The position numbers and the translations under genes are program-made. From contig NZ_RZHF01000005.1 of NCBI RefSeq assembly GCF_003990185.1, positions 124,001 to 188,000 on the forward strand: a DNA stretch of 64,000 bases, written 5' to 3'. Of this stretch, positions 57,208 through 64,000 are shown piece after piece. Under the pieces are notes generated by a model, which was not told the origin of the DNA, made no database searches, and was given only the letters and a program-made list of their open reading frames with translations. Position 1 is the first letter of the stretch, and each line of letters begins with the position of its first letter. The stretch comes from Vreelandella nanhaiensis (GTDB taxonomy: Bacteria; Pseudomonadota; Gammaproteobacteria; Pseudomonadales; Halomonadaceae).

Positions 57208-57691
57208 TGGAAAAGTACCGCTCTTGTCAGGTAAACGAAAAAGCACAGTAGAAAAATAGCGGGCAATTTGCTTTCACTCAGCAAGGACCCAACCGTTTCT
57301 TGGCGCCCTTTATTCACTGCAATAAGCCATTAGTCCAGTAAATCACCCTTAATTACAACCAAAGTCTAACAACTTTGGTTGTAACGAGGTATCGCTTCGC
57401 GGCCTGTCTATCTAATATTTATTTTTTAAAGCCAACGTTTGCTACTGATTGAATGCTCTCAAAAAATTAACGGATGCCCTCACCACTCTATTTTCACCAA
57501 CCCATTAGTGACACAGCGGTGACAATATTATTAATTTTTTGTATAGCTTTTTTTGAGCAAATTCTATTTATCGTGGTCTATGCTGAAACAAAACAGCGTG
57601 TATCAACAAATATCGTGTAGTTACCCATGACCATGGGCTTTGGAAGGCGGGGGCGAGGGAAATCACTAACCGCAACGCTCAAGGAGTCGAG
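57208..57691. other. Gene-poor AT-rich stretch between the DASS gene and a small membrane protein gene
   Basis: About 480 bp without a convincing gene. It holds a 13-bp inverted repeat at 57353-57384, AT-rich runs near 57425-57560 that would fit promoters for the divergent genes, and a small CCCATG/CATGGG dyad near 57627-57640. Only short frames overlap it and none has a ribosome binding site. Confidence 0.5.
57353..57384. promoter_or_regulatory. Long perfect dyad upstream of the DASS transporter gene
   Basis: TTACAACCAAAGT (57353-57365) pairs perfectly with ACTTTGGTTGTAA (57372-57384) around CTAACA. It is 146 bp upstream of the likely DASS start. The arms resemble a large operator, or could form a terminator-like RNA hairpin without a U tract. 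Which regulator would bind is not known. Confidence 0.55.
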
Positions 57692-57874
57692 ATGATACGT
57701 CAACATCTTTACAATGGAGCAAAACCAGGCAGCCGCGAACATCTGGAACATTACCTTACGGAACAGCGTCATAGGCGCGAAAAAAGCCAAGAAACTGAAA
57801 TGGTAAAACTTGCTTCTCTGGCTTTTCTGGCAGGCTGTATGGTGACACTGCTCGCAACATTACCCATCATGTAA
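57692..57874 (+). CDS. Small tail-anchored membrane protein of unknown function
   Basis: 60 residues. The N-terminal half is charged and soluble (GAKPGSREHLEHYLTEQRHR), the C-terminal 24 residues are a single hydrophobic helix (KLASLAFLAGCMVTLLATLP), so it should be anchored with the N-terminus in the cytoplasm. A strong AAGGAGTCGAG ribosome binding site precedes the ATG and a perfect terminator follows, which together make this a real gene despite its size. No family is recognised. Confidence 0.75.
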   Translation: MIRQHLYNGAKPGSREHLEHYLTEQRHRREKSQETEMVKLASLAFLAGCMVTLLATLPIM

Positions 57875-57895
57875 TGGCGAGAAAAAAGAACAGCG

Positions 57896-57928
57896 AAATC
57901 CCTTTACTTGGCGTAAAGGGATTTTTTT
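57896..57928 (+). terminator. Rho-independent terminator after the 60-residue membrane protein gene
   Basis: AAATCCCTTTAC (57896-57907) pairs perfectly with GTAAAGGGATTT (57913-57924) around TTGGC, and the run continues into TTTT. It begins 22 bp after the stop codon. Confidence 0.88.
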
Positions 57929-58043
57929 GGGCCTGACTGCCCTGCTACGACCAATTGGTGTTTGCTTCTCGGGAGAAGCTATATTACTCTCGAAGAGTAC
58001 AAGTTGCGTACAAATAACCTCAGCATTCACAAGGAGTAGTGGC

Positions 58044-58355
58044 ATGCACCATATTCATCTAGCAAAGATTTCCCAAGCCGGTCTTCAACTTGCTATTCAA
58101 GAGATCAAGGAAGAAATGTTTGATACGCCCGAATGTGATTACACCATCGCCAAATTGCTTTGCCATTGCAGCCAGTTTGATGCCGCAGAACGTCAGCTTG
58201 ACGAAATGCTGCTCAAATGGGGTTCATCACCTGACGTCATCGAACTGACCGAAAAAGGCTACACCATGGTAGCCACCATGAGCGCCAGTAGTTCAGCCAA
58301 GACGCTTTCATCCGTACCTGCCAATCAATCATCACGTGACACGGCTGCTGCCTAA
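58044..58355 (+). CDS. Small protein of unknown function
   Basis: 103 residues, soluble, with a clear CAAGGAGTAGTGGC ribosome binding site. The first 75 residues are predicted helical (HHIHLAKISQAGLQLAIQEI; LLCHCSQFDAAERQLDEMLL) and the last 30 are a Ser/Ala-rich tail. The arrangement vaguely resembles small helical repeat proteins, but no family is identified. Two cysteines sit close together (LLCHCSQ). It lies between two terminators, so it is its own transcription unit. Confidence 0.7.
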   Translation: MHHIHLAKISQAGLQLAIQEIKEEMFDTPECDYTIAKLLCHCSQFDAAERQLDEMLLKWGSSPDVIELTEKGYTMVATMSASSSAKTLSSVPANQSSRDTAAA

Positions 58356-58381
58356 TTATTCCAGGCCAGCGCTACCTTGAT

Positions 58382-58416
58382 CTTCCCTTGCCGTTTTAAA
58401 ACGACGGCAAGGGAAG
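58382..58416. terminator. Bidirectional hairpin between convergent small genes
   Basis: CTTCCCTTGCCGT (58382-58394) pairs perfectly with ACGGCAAGGGAAG (58404-58416), loop TTTAAAACG. It separates the 103-residue gene from the convergent secreted-protein gene. No U tract follows on either strand, so it is a weak or processing terminator. Confidence 0.65.
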
Positions 58417-58423
58417 CAGGCTA

Positions 58424-58753
58424 TCAATCAAGGTGGTCAAGTGTTACTACAATATCCTGTGTTGAAACATCCACTGTCCAGAACGTGTAGCTATCATCGT
58501 CCTCATCCACCAGACGAATATCAAAATACGGATTGGTATAGCCTGTTAACGTGACGCGCTGTGTATCGCCGTTCACCAGCACATTTTCTCCCAGTACATC
58601 TTCTTCCCAACTTTTTGAGCTCGCCGGGCTAACGTACATGTAATAGAGGGTATAGCCGGTACGGTTGGTAATATCGACATAGTAATCGGCAGCGCTTGCC
58701 ATTGTTGACATGCACAACAGCACACATCCCGCCAAGCTTAATATGAATCGCAT
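58424..58753 (-). CDS. Small exported protein of unknown function
   Basis: 109 residues with a signal peptide (MRFILSLAGCVLLCMSTMAS, cleavage near ASAADYYV). The mature part is a compact beta-rich domain with the pattern NRTGYTLYYMYVSPASSKSW then EDVLGENVLVNGDTQRV, seen in several uncharacterised exported bacterial proteins. It would sit in the periplasm. No catalytic residues are apparent. It is convergent with the 103-residue gene. Confidence 0.75.
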   Translation of the reverse strand: MRFILSLAGCVLLCMSTMASAADYYVDITNRTGYTLYYMYVSPASSKSWEEDVLGENVLVNGDTQRVTLTGYTNPYFDIRLVDEDDDSYTFWTVDVSTQDIVVTLDHLD

Positions 58754-59072
58754 TAGAACGTTCCCTTCTTCTTTTTTGGTTATTTGGCCACCATGCTTGC
58801 ACCAAAATGGCGCTTCATGGCTCCCAAGCGATTATAAAATGCAAGGCTGCAGAACGGGAGCATGACACGCGGCAATTGTGGCAATTAAAGTAAAAGCACC
58901 ACTCTGATAACCACAACCTGGTTAACGCGAGAAAATCCTATGTTCTTTTCATGGCTTATTGCCATAAACCTCCTACCAAAAGCCCGCAGGATGATCACAG
59001 ATGGTAGAATGCTGCACTTTTCGGGCGGCGCCCATGGCGCCAATCCACCTTCTACTACCTGAGTGACGCGCA
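58754..59072. other. 319-bp gap upstream of sstT
   Basis: No credible gene. It contains a small ATGGC-TTATT-GCCAT dyad at 58951-58965 and a pair of GGCGCC palindromes separated by CAT at 59027-59041 shortly before the sstT start. It should carry the promoters of the two divergent flanking genes, but neither could be placed confidently. Confidence 0.45.
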
Positions 59073-60293
59073 ATGATTGCAACCGCCACAGGCTTACTTC
59101 GCCCGCTTTTACAGTTGGGCCTTATTCCTCAGATCCTTATCGGCATCGTGGCAGGCACTCTGCTCGCCACCTTTGCGCCAGGCATTGCCAGTGACGTAGC
59201 CTTGCTGGGCCAGCTGTTCATTGCCGCACTCCAGGCCGTCGCTCCCATTTTGGTATTTGTATTGGTAGCGGCTGCCATTGCCGCCCATCGGCAGGGGCAG
59301 CCCACCCATATCCGCTCAGTACTAGTGCTCTATATTGTCGGCACGCTGGTTGCCGCCCTTATTGCCGTGGCGGCAAGCTTTGCATTCCCCACTGAGCTTA
59401 CGCTGGAAGCCCCGCGGGCAGACGGCAACCCACCGGGGGATATTTTCCAGATTCTTCGTCATCTGCTGCTTAATGCCGTAGCCAACCCTGTGAGCGCACT
59501 GATGGAGGCCAACTTCATCGCCATTCTTGCCTGGGCAGTAGGTTTGGGCTTGATGCTACGCCAGGCAAGCGAGACCACACGCACTGCCCTTAACGATCTC
59601 TCCAGTGCTATTTCGCGTATTGTTGCGCTGGTCATTCGCCTTGCTCCACTGGGCATTTTTGGCCTGGTAGCAGGCACTCTGGCAGAGTCCGGGATCAACG
59701 CGCTGCTGAACTATGCACAGCTGCTCAGCATTATCGTGGGCTGCATGGTGTTTGTAGCACTGGTGAGTAATCCACTGCTGGTTTACATCGCTACCCGCCA
59801 GAATCCTTACCCGCTGGTATTTGCTTGCCTGCGGGGCAGCGCGATTACCGCCTTCTTTACCCGTAGCTCAGCGGCCAACATTCCGGTGAACCTTGAGCTA
59901 TGCCGCAAGCTGAAGCTCGACCCAGACACGTACTCCATCTCAATACCGCTGGGCGCCACCATCAATATGTGCGGTGCGGCCATTACTATCACCGTGATTA
60001 CCCTGGCCACTACACATACACTAGGCATCAATGTCGACTTTCCCACAGCCCTATTGCTGTGTGTGGTATCGGCTCTGGCCGCCTGTGGTGTGTCCGGCGT
60101 CGCTGGCGGCTCGCTTATGCTGATCCCCATGGCGGCTAACCTGTTTGGCATTCCCACCGAAGTGGCCATGCAAGCGGTCGCGATTGGCTTTGTCATTAGC
60201 GTGGTACAGGACTCTACCGAAACTGCCCTCAATTCCTCGACTGACGTACTGTTCACTGCAGCAGCCTGCCGGGCATACAAACAAGACGTTTAA
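59073..60293 (+). CDS. sstT: Serine/threonine:sodium symporter SstT
   Basis: 406 residues, close to E. coli SstT. It imports serine and threonine with sodium and belongs to the dicarboxylate/amino acid:cation symporter family. Blocks: [20 protein letters not shown], the HP1 serine-rich loop [20 protein letters not shown], the [20 protein letters not shown] motif, and [20 protein letters not shown] near the end. Followed 93 bp later by an XRE-cupin regulator. Confidence 0.93.
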   Translation: MIATATGLLRPLLQLGLIPQILIGIVAGTLLATFAPGIASDVALLGQLFIAALQAVAPILVFVLVAAAIAAHRQGQPTHIRSVLVLYIVGTLVAALIAVAASFAFPTELTLEAPRADGNPPGDIFQILRHLLLNAVANPVSALMEANFIAILAWAVGLGLMLRQASETTRTALNDLSSAISRIVALVIRLAPLGIFGLVAGTLAESGINALLNYAQLLSIIVGCMVFVALVSNPLLVYIATRQNPYPLVFACLRGSAITAFFTRSSAANIPVNLELCRKLKLDPDTYSISIPLGATINMCGAAITITVITLATTHTLGINVDFPTALLLCVVSALAACGVSGVAGGSLMLIPMAANLFGIPTEVAMQAVAIGFVISVVQDSTETALNSSTDVLFTAAACRAYKQDV

Positions 60294-60331
60294 AAAATCT
60301 ATTTCCTAGCGAAGCGGTAAGTATCGTATTG

Positions 60332-60383
60332 ACTGTTCAGTGTTCTTTATATAGAACGTTCTATAAAAGGAACACTGAGCAGT
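60332..60383. promoter_or_regulatory. 52-bp near-perfect dyad in front of the XRE-cupin/AzlCD operon
   Basis: One large dyad, centre 60357.5, in which 23 of 26 base pairs are symmetric. The inner 16 bp (60350-60365, TATAGAACGTTCTATA) is a perfect palindrome, and the outer arms are ACTGTTCAGTGTTC and GAACACTGAGCAGT. It ends three bases before the ATG at 60387 and covers the expected ribosome binding site. It is probably the operator of the XRE-cupin regulator, acting as autorepressor, possibly with an effect on translation. Confidence 0.75.
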
Positions 60384-60386
60384 ATC

Positions 60387-60917
60387 ATGAATGAAGACTC
60401 CCTCTACACACTTGGCAAACACCTACAGGCTCTGCGCCAAACGCGGGGCTTATCACTGAGCCAACTAGCCAGTGCTGCTGGCATCGCTAAATCCAACCTT
60501 TGCCGCTTGGAGCAAGGCAACGGTAATCCGACGCTGGATACGATATGGCGCCTGGCCGTTCAACTTAAGGTTCCTTTCGGAACACTGGTCGCTCCCATCA
60601 GCGTGCCGCTTGGTGAAGATGGCGTGCAGGTTCGGCTTATTGAGCAAGGAAAAGATACTCCCCATGTAGATGTTTACTGGATGCGCTGCGCACCTCACAC
60701 GCAACGCCATGCAGAAGCGCATACGCCGGGCACCTGGGAGTCCCTTACCCTGATCAGCGGCTGGTTGGAGGCCGGGCCAAAAGGTAAAGCTACGCCGCTT
60801 AGGCTGGGTATTCCTGTCACCTTTTCTGCTGATCAGCCACATATTTACCGCACTGAAGACGCCGAGGCCACGCTGCTTATGACCATCACCTATGGTGGAA
60901 ATGGTGGTACACCATGA
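60387..60917 (+). CDS. XRE family regulator with C-terminal cupin domain
   Basis: 176 residues. The N-terminal helix-turn-helix is QALRQTRGLSLSQLASAAGI then AKSNLCRLEQGNGNPTLDTI. The C-terminal half (RLIEQGKDTPHVDVYWMR; HRHAEAHTPGTWESLTLISG-like) is a cupin that would bind the effector. XRE-cupin proteins typically regulate a neighbouring transporter. It overlaps azlC by four bases and lies behind a large dyad, so it controls the azlCD operon, probably sensing an amino acid. Confidence 0.9.
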   Translation: MNEDSLYTLGKHLQALRQTRGLSLSQLASAAGIAKSNLCRLEQGNGNPTLDTIWRLAVQLKVPFGTLVAPISVPLGEDGVQVRLIEQGKDTPHVDVYWMRCAPHTQRHAEAHTPGTWESLTLISGWLEAGPKGKATPLRLGIPVTFSADQPHIYRTEDAEATLLMTITYGGNGGTP

Positions 60918-61624
60918 GCCATGCATCCACCCGTTCAGTGCTAAAAGGGGTGCGAGAAGCCATCCCACTGCTTGGCGGTTACATTCCCGTTTCTCTATCG
61001 TTTGGATTAGTAGCCACCCAAGCCGGTCTCACTACCTGGGAGGCAGCGGCTATCTCCCTACTGATTTACGCTGGCGCCTCACAGTTCTTGTTTGTCGGCA
61101 TGGTGGCTGCGGGTTCGCCGCTGTGGCTGGTAGTGGCGATGACGCTACTAATCAACGTACGCCATGTCGTCTATGGGCCCAATCTCGCTTCCTGGCTTCC
61201 CCCTAGCCGCCATTGGCTGTGGCTAATGCATGGCCTTACCGATCAGGTCTTTGCCCTAGCGCACACGCGTCTGCCTCAGCTTCCCGAAGCTGAGCGATTC
61301 AGCTGGTTTTTAGGAGCAGCACTGCTAGCGTGGGTAGTCTGGATTGTGGGAACTATCGTAGGCTCGACAGCGGGAGAAGCACTGACTGCCCGCTGGCCGC
61401 TTCTGGGCGAGATCATGCCATTTGCCCTGCCCGCGCTCTTTCTCACCATGGTTGCTCCGCGCTTTACCGATAAGCGCTGGGCGCTAGCCTTGAGCTGCAC
61501 CATTGCATCTGCCCTCTTCTTCACCCTTTATGGCTGGAGCAATGTCGCCATCCCACTGGCAGCCGCCTGCGGCGCCATCTGTTTTTATATGGTGAAATTT
61601 CACCCAGGGAAGAACACTTTATGA
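60914..61624 (+). CDS. azlC: Branched-chain amino acid exporter subunit AzlC
   Basis: 236 residues with about seven helices. YIPVSLSFGLVATQAGLTTW, AAAISLLIYAGASQFLFVGM and MTLLINVRHVVYGPNLASWL are AzlC signatures. With AzlD it exports branched-chain amino acids or analogues such as azaleucine. The ATG overlaps the upstream regulator gene by four bases and its stop overlaps azlD by four bases, so the three are one operon. Confidence 0.92.
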   Translation: MSHASTRSVLKGVREAIPLLGGYIPVSLSFGLVATQAGLTTWEAAAISLLIYAGASQFLFVGMVAAGSPLWLVVAMTLLINVRHVVYGPNLASWLPPSRHWLWLMHGLTDQVFALAHTRLPQLPEAERFSWFLGAALLAWVVWIVGTIVGSTAGEALTARWPLLGEIMPFALPALFLTMVAPRFTDKRWALALSCTIASALFFTLYGWSNVAIPLAAACGAICFYMVKFHPGKNTL

Positions 61625-61959
61625 GTACAGAGCTTTGGCTGGCGGTAATCGCCTCGGCATTGGGTACGCTACTCATACGCGTTGTGCCGTTTCTTTGGAT
61701 GCAGCGCCGCCTGGGAAGCGATACCGGCCTAAACGGCATTCCTCAATGGATCAGCATCTTAGGCCCGCTGATGATCGCGGCAGTGTTAGGCGTCTCACTC
61801 GTTCCCGTTAATCCTGGCGTTATTTCATGGGCGGCAACGGCCATTGGGCTCTTGGTGACACTACTTGCATGGCTGCGTGTGCGCTCAATGGGCTTGCCTG
61901 TGGCAGCGGGTGTGGCGGTGTTCGGAGTGGTGCTGATAGGTGTAGCGCTAGCGGGATGA
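61621..61959 (+). CDS. azlD: Branched-chain amino acid exporter subunit AzlD
   Basis: 112 residues with four helices: LWLAVIASALGTLLIRVVPF, then GIPQWISILGPLMIAAVLGV and AATAIGLLVTLLAWL. AzlD is the small partner of AzlC. Length is standard. Overlaps azlC by four bases. The tRNA gene follows on the other strand. Confidence 0.9.
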   Translation: MSTELWLAVIASALGTLLIRVVPFLWMQRRLGSDTGLNGIPQWISILGPLMIAAVLGVSLVPVNPGVISWAATAIGLLVTLLAWLRVRSMGLPVAAGVAVFGVVLIGVALAG

Positions 61960-61980
61960 TGTCGCAGAAGACATGAAAAG

Positions 61981-62057
<77 letters not shown>

Positions 62058-62171
62058 GAAAAGCGTGCATATAATAGCGAATGTGCGGGGGCGAGGCTAC
62101 CCCCTTATGTACGTATCTTCATGCAGGAATGGCACTTTTTGCGGGTTTGCGGGTCTTGAAAGGAGTTCTTT

Positions 62172-62762
62172 ATGCGGAGACGCGCTTTGAAAGCTTTAAT
62201 TGCCCTAATTCCCTTGCTGTTGGCGGTGCCCGTTCAGGCTGATTGGCAGCTTGCTCCTGACCAGTCGCGCGTAGAAGCAACCATCACCCAGACAAATGGC
62301 GCGACCCCACAAGCGCATCACCATCAGGTGCGCAATTTGCAGGGTGATATTTCACCGGATGGCACGCTGCGTTTGCCGCTTAAGTTAAGCCAGACAGATC
62401 TGCTTTCGCGCTTTAGCGACCTGCCGCCCTGGGCCAGTTTGCTGACCAATACCACGCTGGTCACGCTGACGGCACAGATGCCGCCTGAGCGGCTGGACGC
62501 GCTGGATATTGGCGAATCGCTGGTGGAAACGCTGACGTTTCGGGTGCAGACCGATGCGGTTAACCAGCAGGAATCGGTACCGTTACGCTTTACCCGCGAA
62601 GGCGTCAATCAGGTGCGTGTGACCCATGCAGAACCGTTGGCGCTGGATGGCAATGCGTTGATGGCGAATACCACGGTACGCACCATTTTATCGATGCTGG
62701 GTTATCAGCAGATTGATGAGCACGTACCGGTCACGCTGAATGCCCTGCTAGTAAATCGTTAA
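62172..62762 (+). CDS. YceI-like exported protein
   Basis: 196 residues with a signal peptide (ALKALIALIPLLLAVPVQAD). The mature protein starts WQLAPDQSRVEATITQTNG and continues with NLQGDISPDGTLRLPLKLSQ, reminiscent of YceI-family beta-barrel lipid-binding proteins, though the typical F-x-V-H signature is not obvious. It may bind an isoprenoid or other lipid in the periplasm. Start chosen for the signal peptide and AAAGGAGTTCTTT ribosome binding site. No operon partner on the same strand. Confidence 0.65.
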   Translation: MRRRALKALIALIPLLLAVPVQADWQLAPDQSRVEATITQTNGATPQAHHHQVRNLQGDISPDGTLRLPLKLSQTDLLSRFSDLPPWASLLTNTTLVTLTAQMPPERLDALDIGESLVETLTFRVQTDAVNQQESVPLRFTREGVNQVRVTHAEPLALDGNALMANTTVRTILSMLGYQQIDEHVPVTLNALLVNR

Positions 62763-62801
62763 CTGCCCATTACACTCTGGCGCTTTACTCAGCTGCTCGG
62801 G

Positions 62802-63617
62802 TCAAACGCAGACCGTTTGCTTGGCCCGGCGAACGTTGGCAAGCAGGGGGCTTCCCGTATCCGGGTCAGTCAGCAGGGTGCACTCTACTTGGTAAAGCTT
62901 GCGCACTAGCTCGGGCGTCACCACCTTGTCGGGGGCGCCCTGATCAACGATTTTCCCATCGCACATGGCGATTAGATGATCGGCATAGCGGCAGGCGCTG
63001 GCCAAATCGTGTAGTACCATCACAACGGTTCGCCCATGCCCTGCCAGGTGGCGAACCAGCTCGAACACTTCGATCTGATGACCTAAATCCAGCGCGGAGG
63101 TCGGCTCATCCAGCAGAAGCAGAGGCGTCTGCTGAGCGATGGTCATGGCGATCCAGGCGCGCTGGCGTTGCCCGCCGGAAAGCGCATCAATGGGCCGGTC
63201 AGCCAGATCCTCGAGGCCGGCGGCCAGAAGCGCATGCTGCACAACGCGCTGATCCTCTGCTGACCATTGGCGGAGCCAACCCTGATGCGGCTGGCGTCCG
63301 AAACGGATCAACTCGGTCACCGTCAAGCCTTCTGGCGCGACCGCCTCCTGGGGTAACAACGCCAATTGCGTGGCAAGCTGGCGCGACGGCAGGCGCTGAA
63401 TATCCTTGCCGTCTAAAAGCACGCTACCGACATCCGGCTTATGCAAGCGCGCCAGACCCGACAGCAGCGTCGACTTGCCACAGCCGTTTGGGCCTACAAT
63501 GGCCGTTACCTTGGCACTCGGCAGGCTAACATCCAGGCCATCAATTACCCTCCGCGCGCCGTAGCCCATACTCAACGCCTCGGTGGCCAGCGTCGGCGCG
63601 GTTCGAAAATCGTTCAT
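62802..63617 (-). CDS. Iron-siderophore type ABC transporter ATPase (FecE/FhuC-like)
   Basis: 271 residues. Walker A is TAIVGPNGCGKSTLLSGLAR, the signature ALSGGQRQRAWIAMTIAQQ, and Walker B LLLLDEPTSALDLGHQIEVF. The sequence and the preceding permease place it in the iron(III)-siderophore, heme or cobalamin importer family. The ATG at 63617 overlaps the stop of the upstream permease gene by four bases; a longer in-frame start at 63650 is less likely. The specific substrate is unknown. Confidence 0.9.
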   Translation of the reverse strand: MNDFRTAPTLATEALSMGYGARRVIDGLDVSLPSAKVTAIVGPNGCGKSTLLSGLARLHKPDVGSVLLDGKDIQRLPSRQLATQLALLPQEAVAPEGLTVTELIRFGRQPHQGWLRQWSAEDQRVVQHALLAAGLEDLADRPIDALSGGQRQRAWIAMTIAQQTPLLLLDEPTSALDLGHQIEVFELVRHLAGHGRTVVMVLHDLASACRYADHLIAMCDGKIVDQGAPDKVVTPELVRKLYQVECTLLTDPDTGSPLLANVRRAKQTVCV

Positions 63618-64000
63618 GCGTGACTCCGTTGCGGCCGCATCAAAATCCATAAAAGCCAGGGGCCACCAATAATCGCGGTGACAATCCCCACCGGAAGCTC
63701 AATTGGCGCCAGTAGCGTGCGCCCGGCCAAATCAGACAACACCATCACTAACGCGCCCGCAAGCGTAGCGGCGACCACCGGCACATGGCGCGGGGTAGAG
63801 AGCGCCCGTGCAATTTCAGGGCCGATCAGCCCTACCATGCCCACAGGCCCGGCAACGGCCACAGCCAGTGCTGTTAAAGCCACCGAGAGCAGTAAAATTT
63901 GAATACGCCGTGCGCTAGTGTTGACTCCCAATCCGCTGGCCGTGGCTTCTGAAAATCGTAAAACGGTTAGTGACCGCGCCAAGGTTAGCGCTGCTACAAA
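63614..64000 (-). CDS. Iron-siderophore type ABC transporter permease (3' part, runs off the right edge)
   Basis: C-terminal 128 residues of a FecCD-type permease. The visible part contains ATASGLGVNTSARRIQILLL, GPVGMVGLIGPEIARALSTP with the conserved G-P-E/R-A-R coupling segment, and IELPVGIVTAIIGGPWLLWI near the C-terminus. The frame is open to the window edge, so the start lies outside. It is translationally coupled to the ATPase gene downstream. Confidence 0.9.
   Translation of the reverse strand, partial: FVAALTLARSLTVLRFSEATASGLGVNTSARRIQILLLSVALTALAVAVAGPVGMVGLIGPEIARALSTPRHVPVVAATLAGALVMVLSDLAGRTLLAPIELPVGIVTAIIGGPWLLWILMRPQRSHA

Noticed and set aside
57927..58043. N-terminal extension of the 103-residue gene
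   Set aside because: It begins in the terminator of the preceding gene; the ATG at 58044 has a good ribosome binding site.

Overview
This 64 kb window reads as chromosomal backbone of a moderately halophilic gammaproteobacterium, most likely Halomonas or a close relative in the Halomonadaceae. This is inferred from gene content, not from a search: a Pseudomonas-style arginine succinyltransferase (AST) operon with two AstA-type subunits (AruF/AruG), FabV, SbcCD, DbpA, YeeN, Cys-tRNA(Pro) deacylase, many cation and organic-acid transporters, acidic Gln-rich secreted proteins and a GMC choline-dehydrogenase-like oxidase. No phage, insertion sequence, CRISPR array, rRNA or replication origin was seen. 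One tRNA gene is present.

Layout. 0-4.4 kb: a DUF3311-like small membrane protein at the left edge, three GNAT acetyltransferases, BluB, and a MarR regulator divergent from a DMT transporter with two palindromic operators between them. 4.4-11.8 kb: the AST arginine catabolic operon (astC-aruF-aruG-astD-astB plus a GNAT) behind an ArgR-like AraC regulator. 11.9-13.3 kb: two divergent bactofilins, one with a ZipA-like membrane anchor. 13.4-15.7 kb: a tandem family of three exported Gln/Asp-rich proteins, two of them with PRC-barrel domains. 15.8-24.2 kb: FAD-Rieske oxidoreductase, FabV, glutathione peroxidase, LysE exporter, YeeN, and an MscS channel paired with an unknown protein. 24.2-35.4 kb: quinone-oxidoreductase-like dehydrogenase, ABC exporter, AbrB protein, RIO kinase, DbpA, YbaK, cation diffusion facilitator, LysR, PhoH.

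35.5-41.9 kb: a compact operon of three complex I/Mrp-type antiporter subunits, a DUF4040-MnhC-like fusion and a YihY/BrkB protein, joined by start/stop overlaps. This is the strongest candidate for an under-described system. 42-49.6 kb: esterase, SLC13-RCK permease, cold-shock protein, GMC oxidoreductase, LysR remnant, succinate-semialdehyde dehydrogenase, DUF533 protein. 49.6-57.2 kb: SbcCD, NadE, PncC/CinA, DASS transporter. 57.2-64 kb: small unknown genes, SstT, an XRE-cupin regulator with AzlCD behind a 52-bp near-perfect dyad, tRNA-Ile(CAU), a YceI-like protein, and an iron-type ABC transporter running off the right edge.

The genes form several units. The AST operon takes arginine toward glutamate and succinate. 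The antiporter-like operon, CDF exporter, MscS channel and SLC13/DASS/SstT carriers point to heavy investment in ion and osmotic balance. Start sites were moved from the longest reading frame wherever a ribosome binding site or the family N-terminus argued for it.
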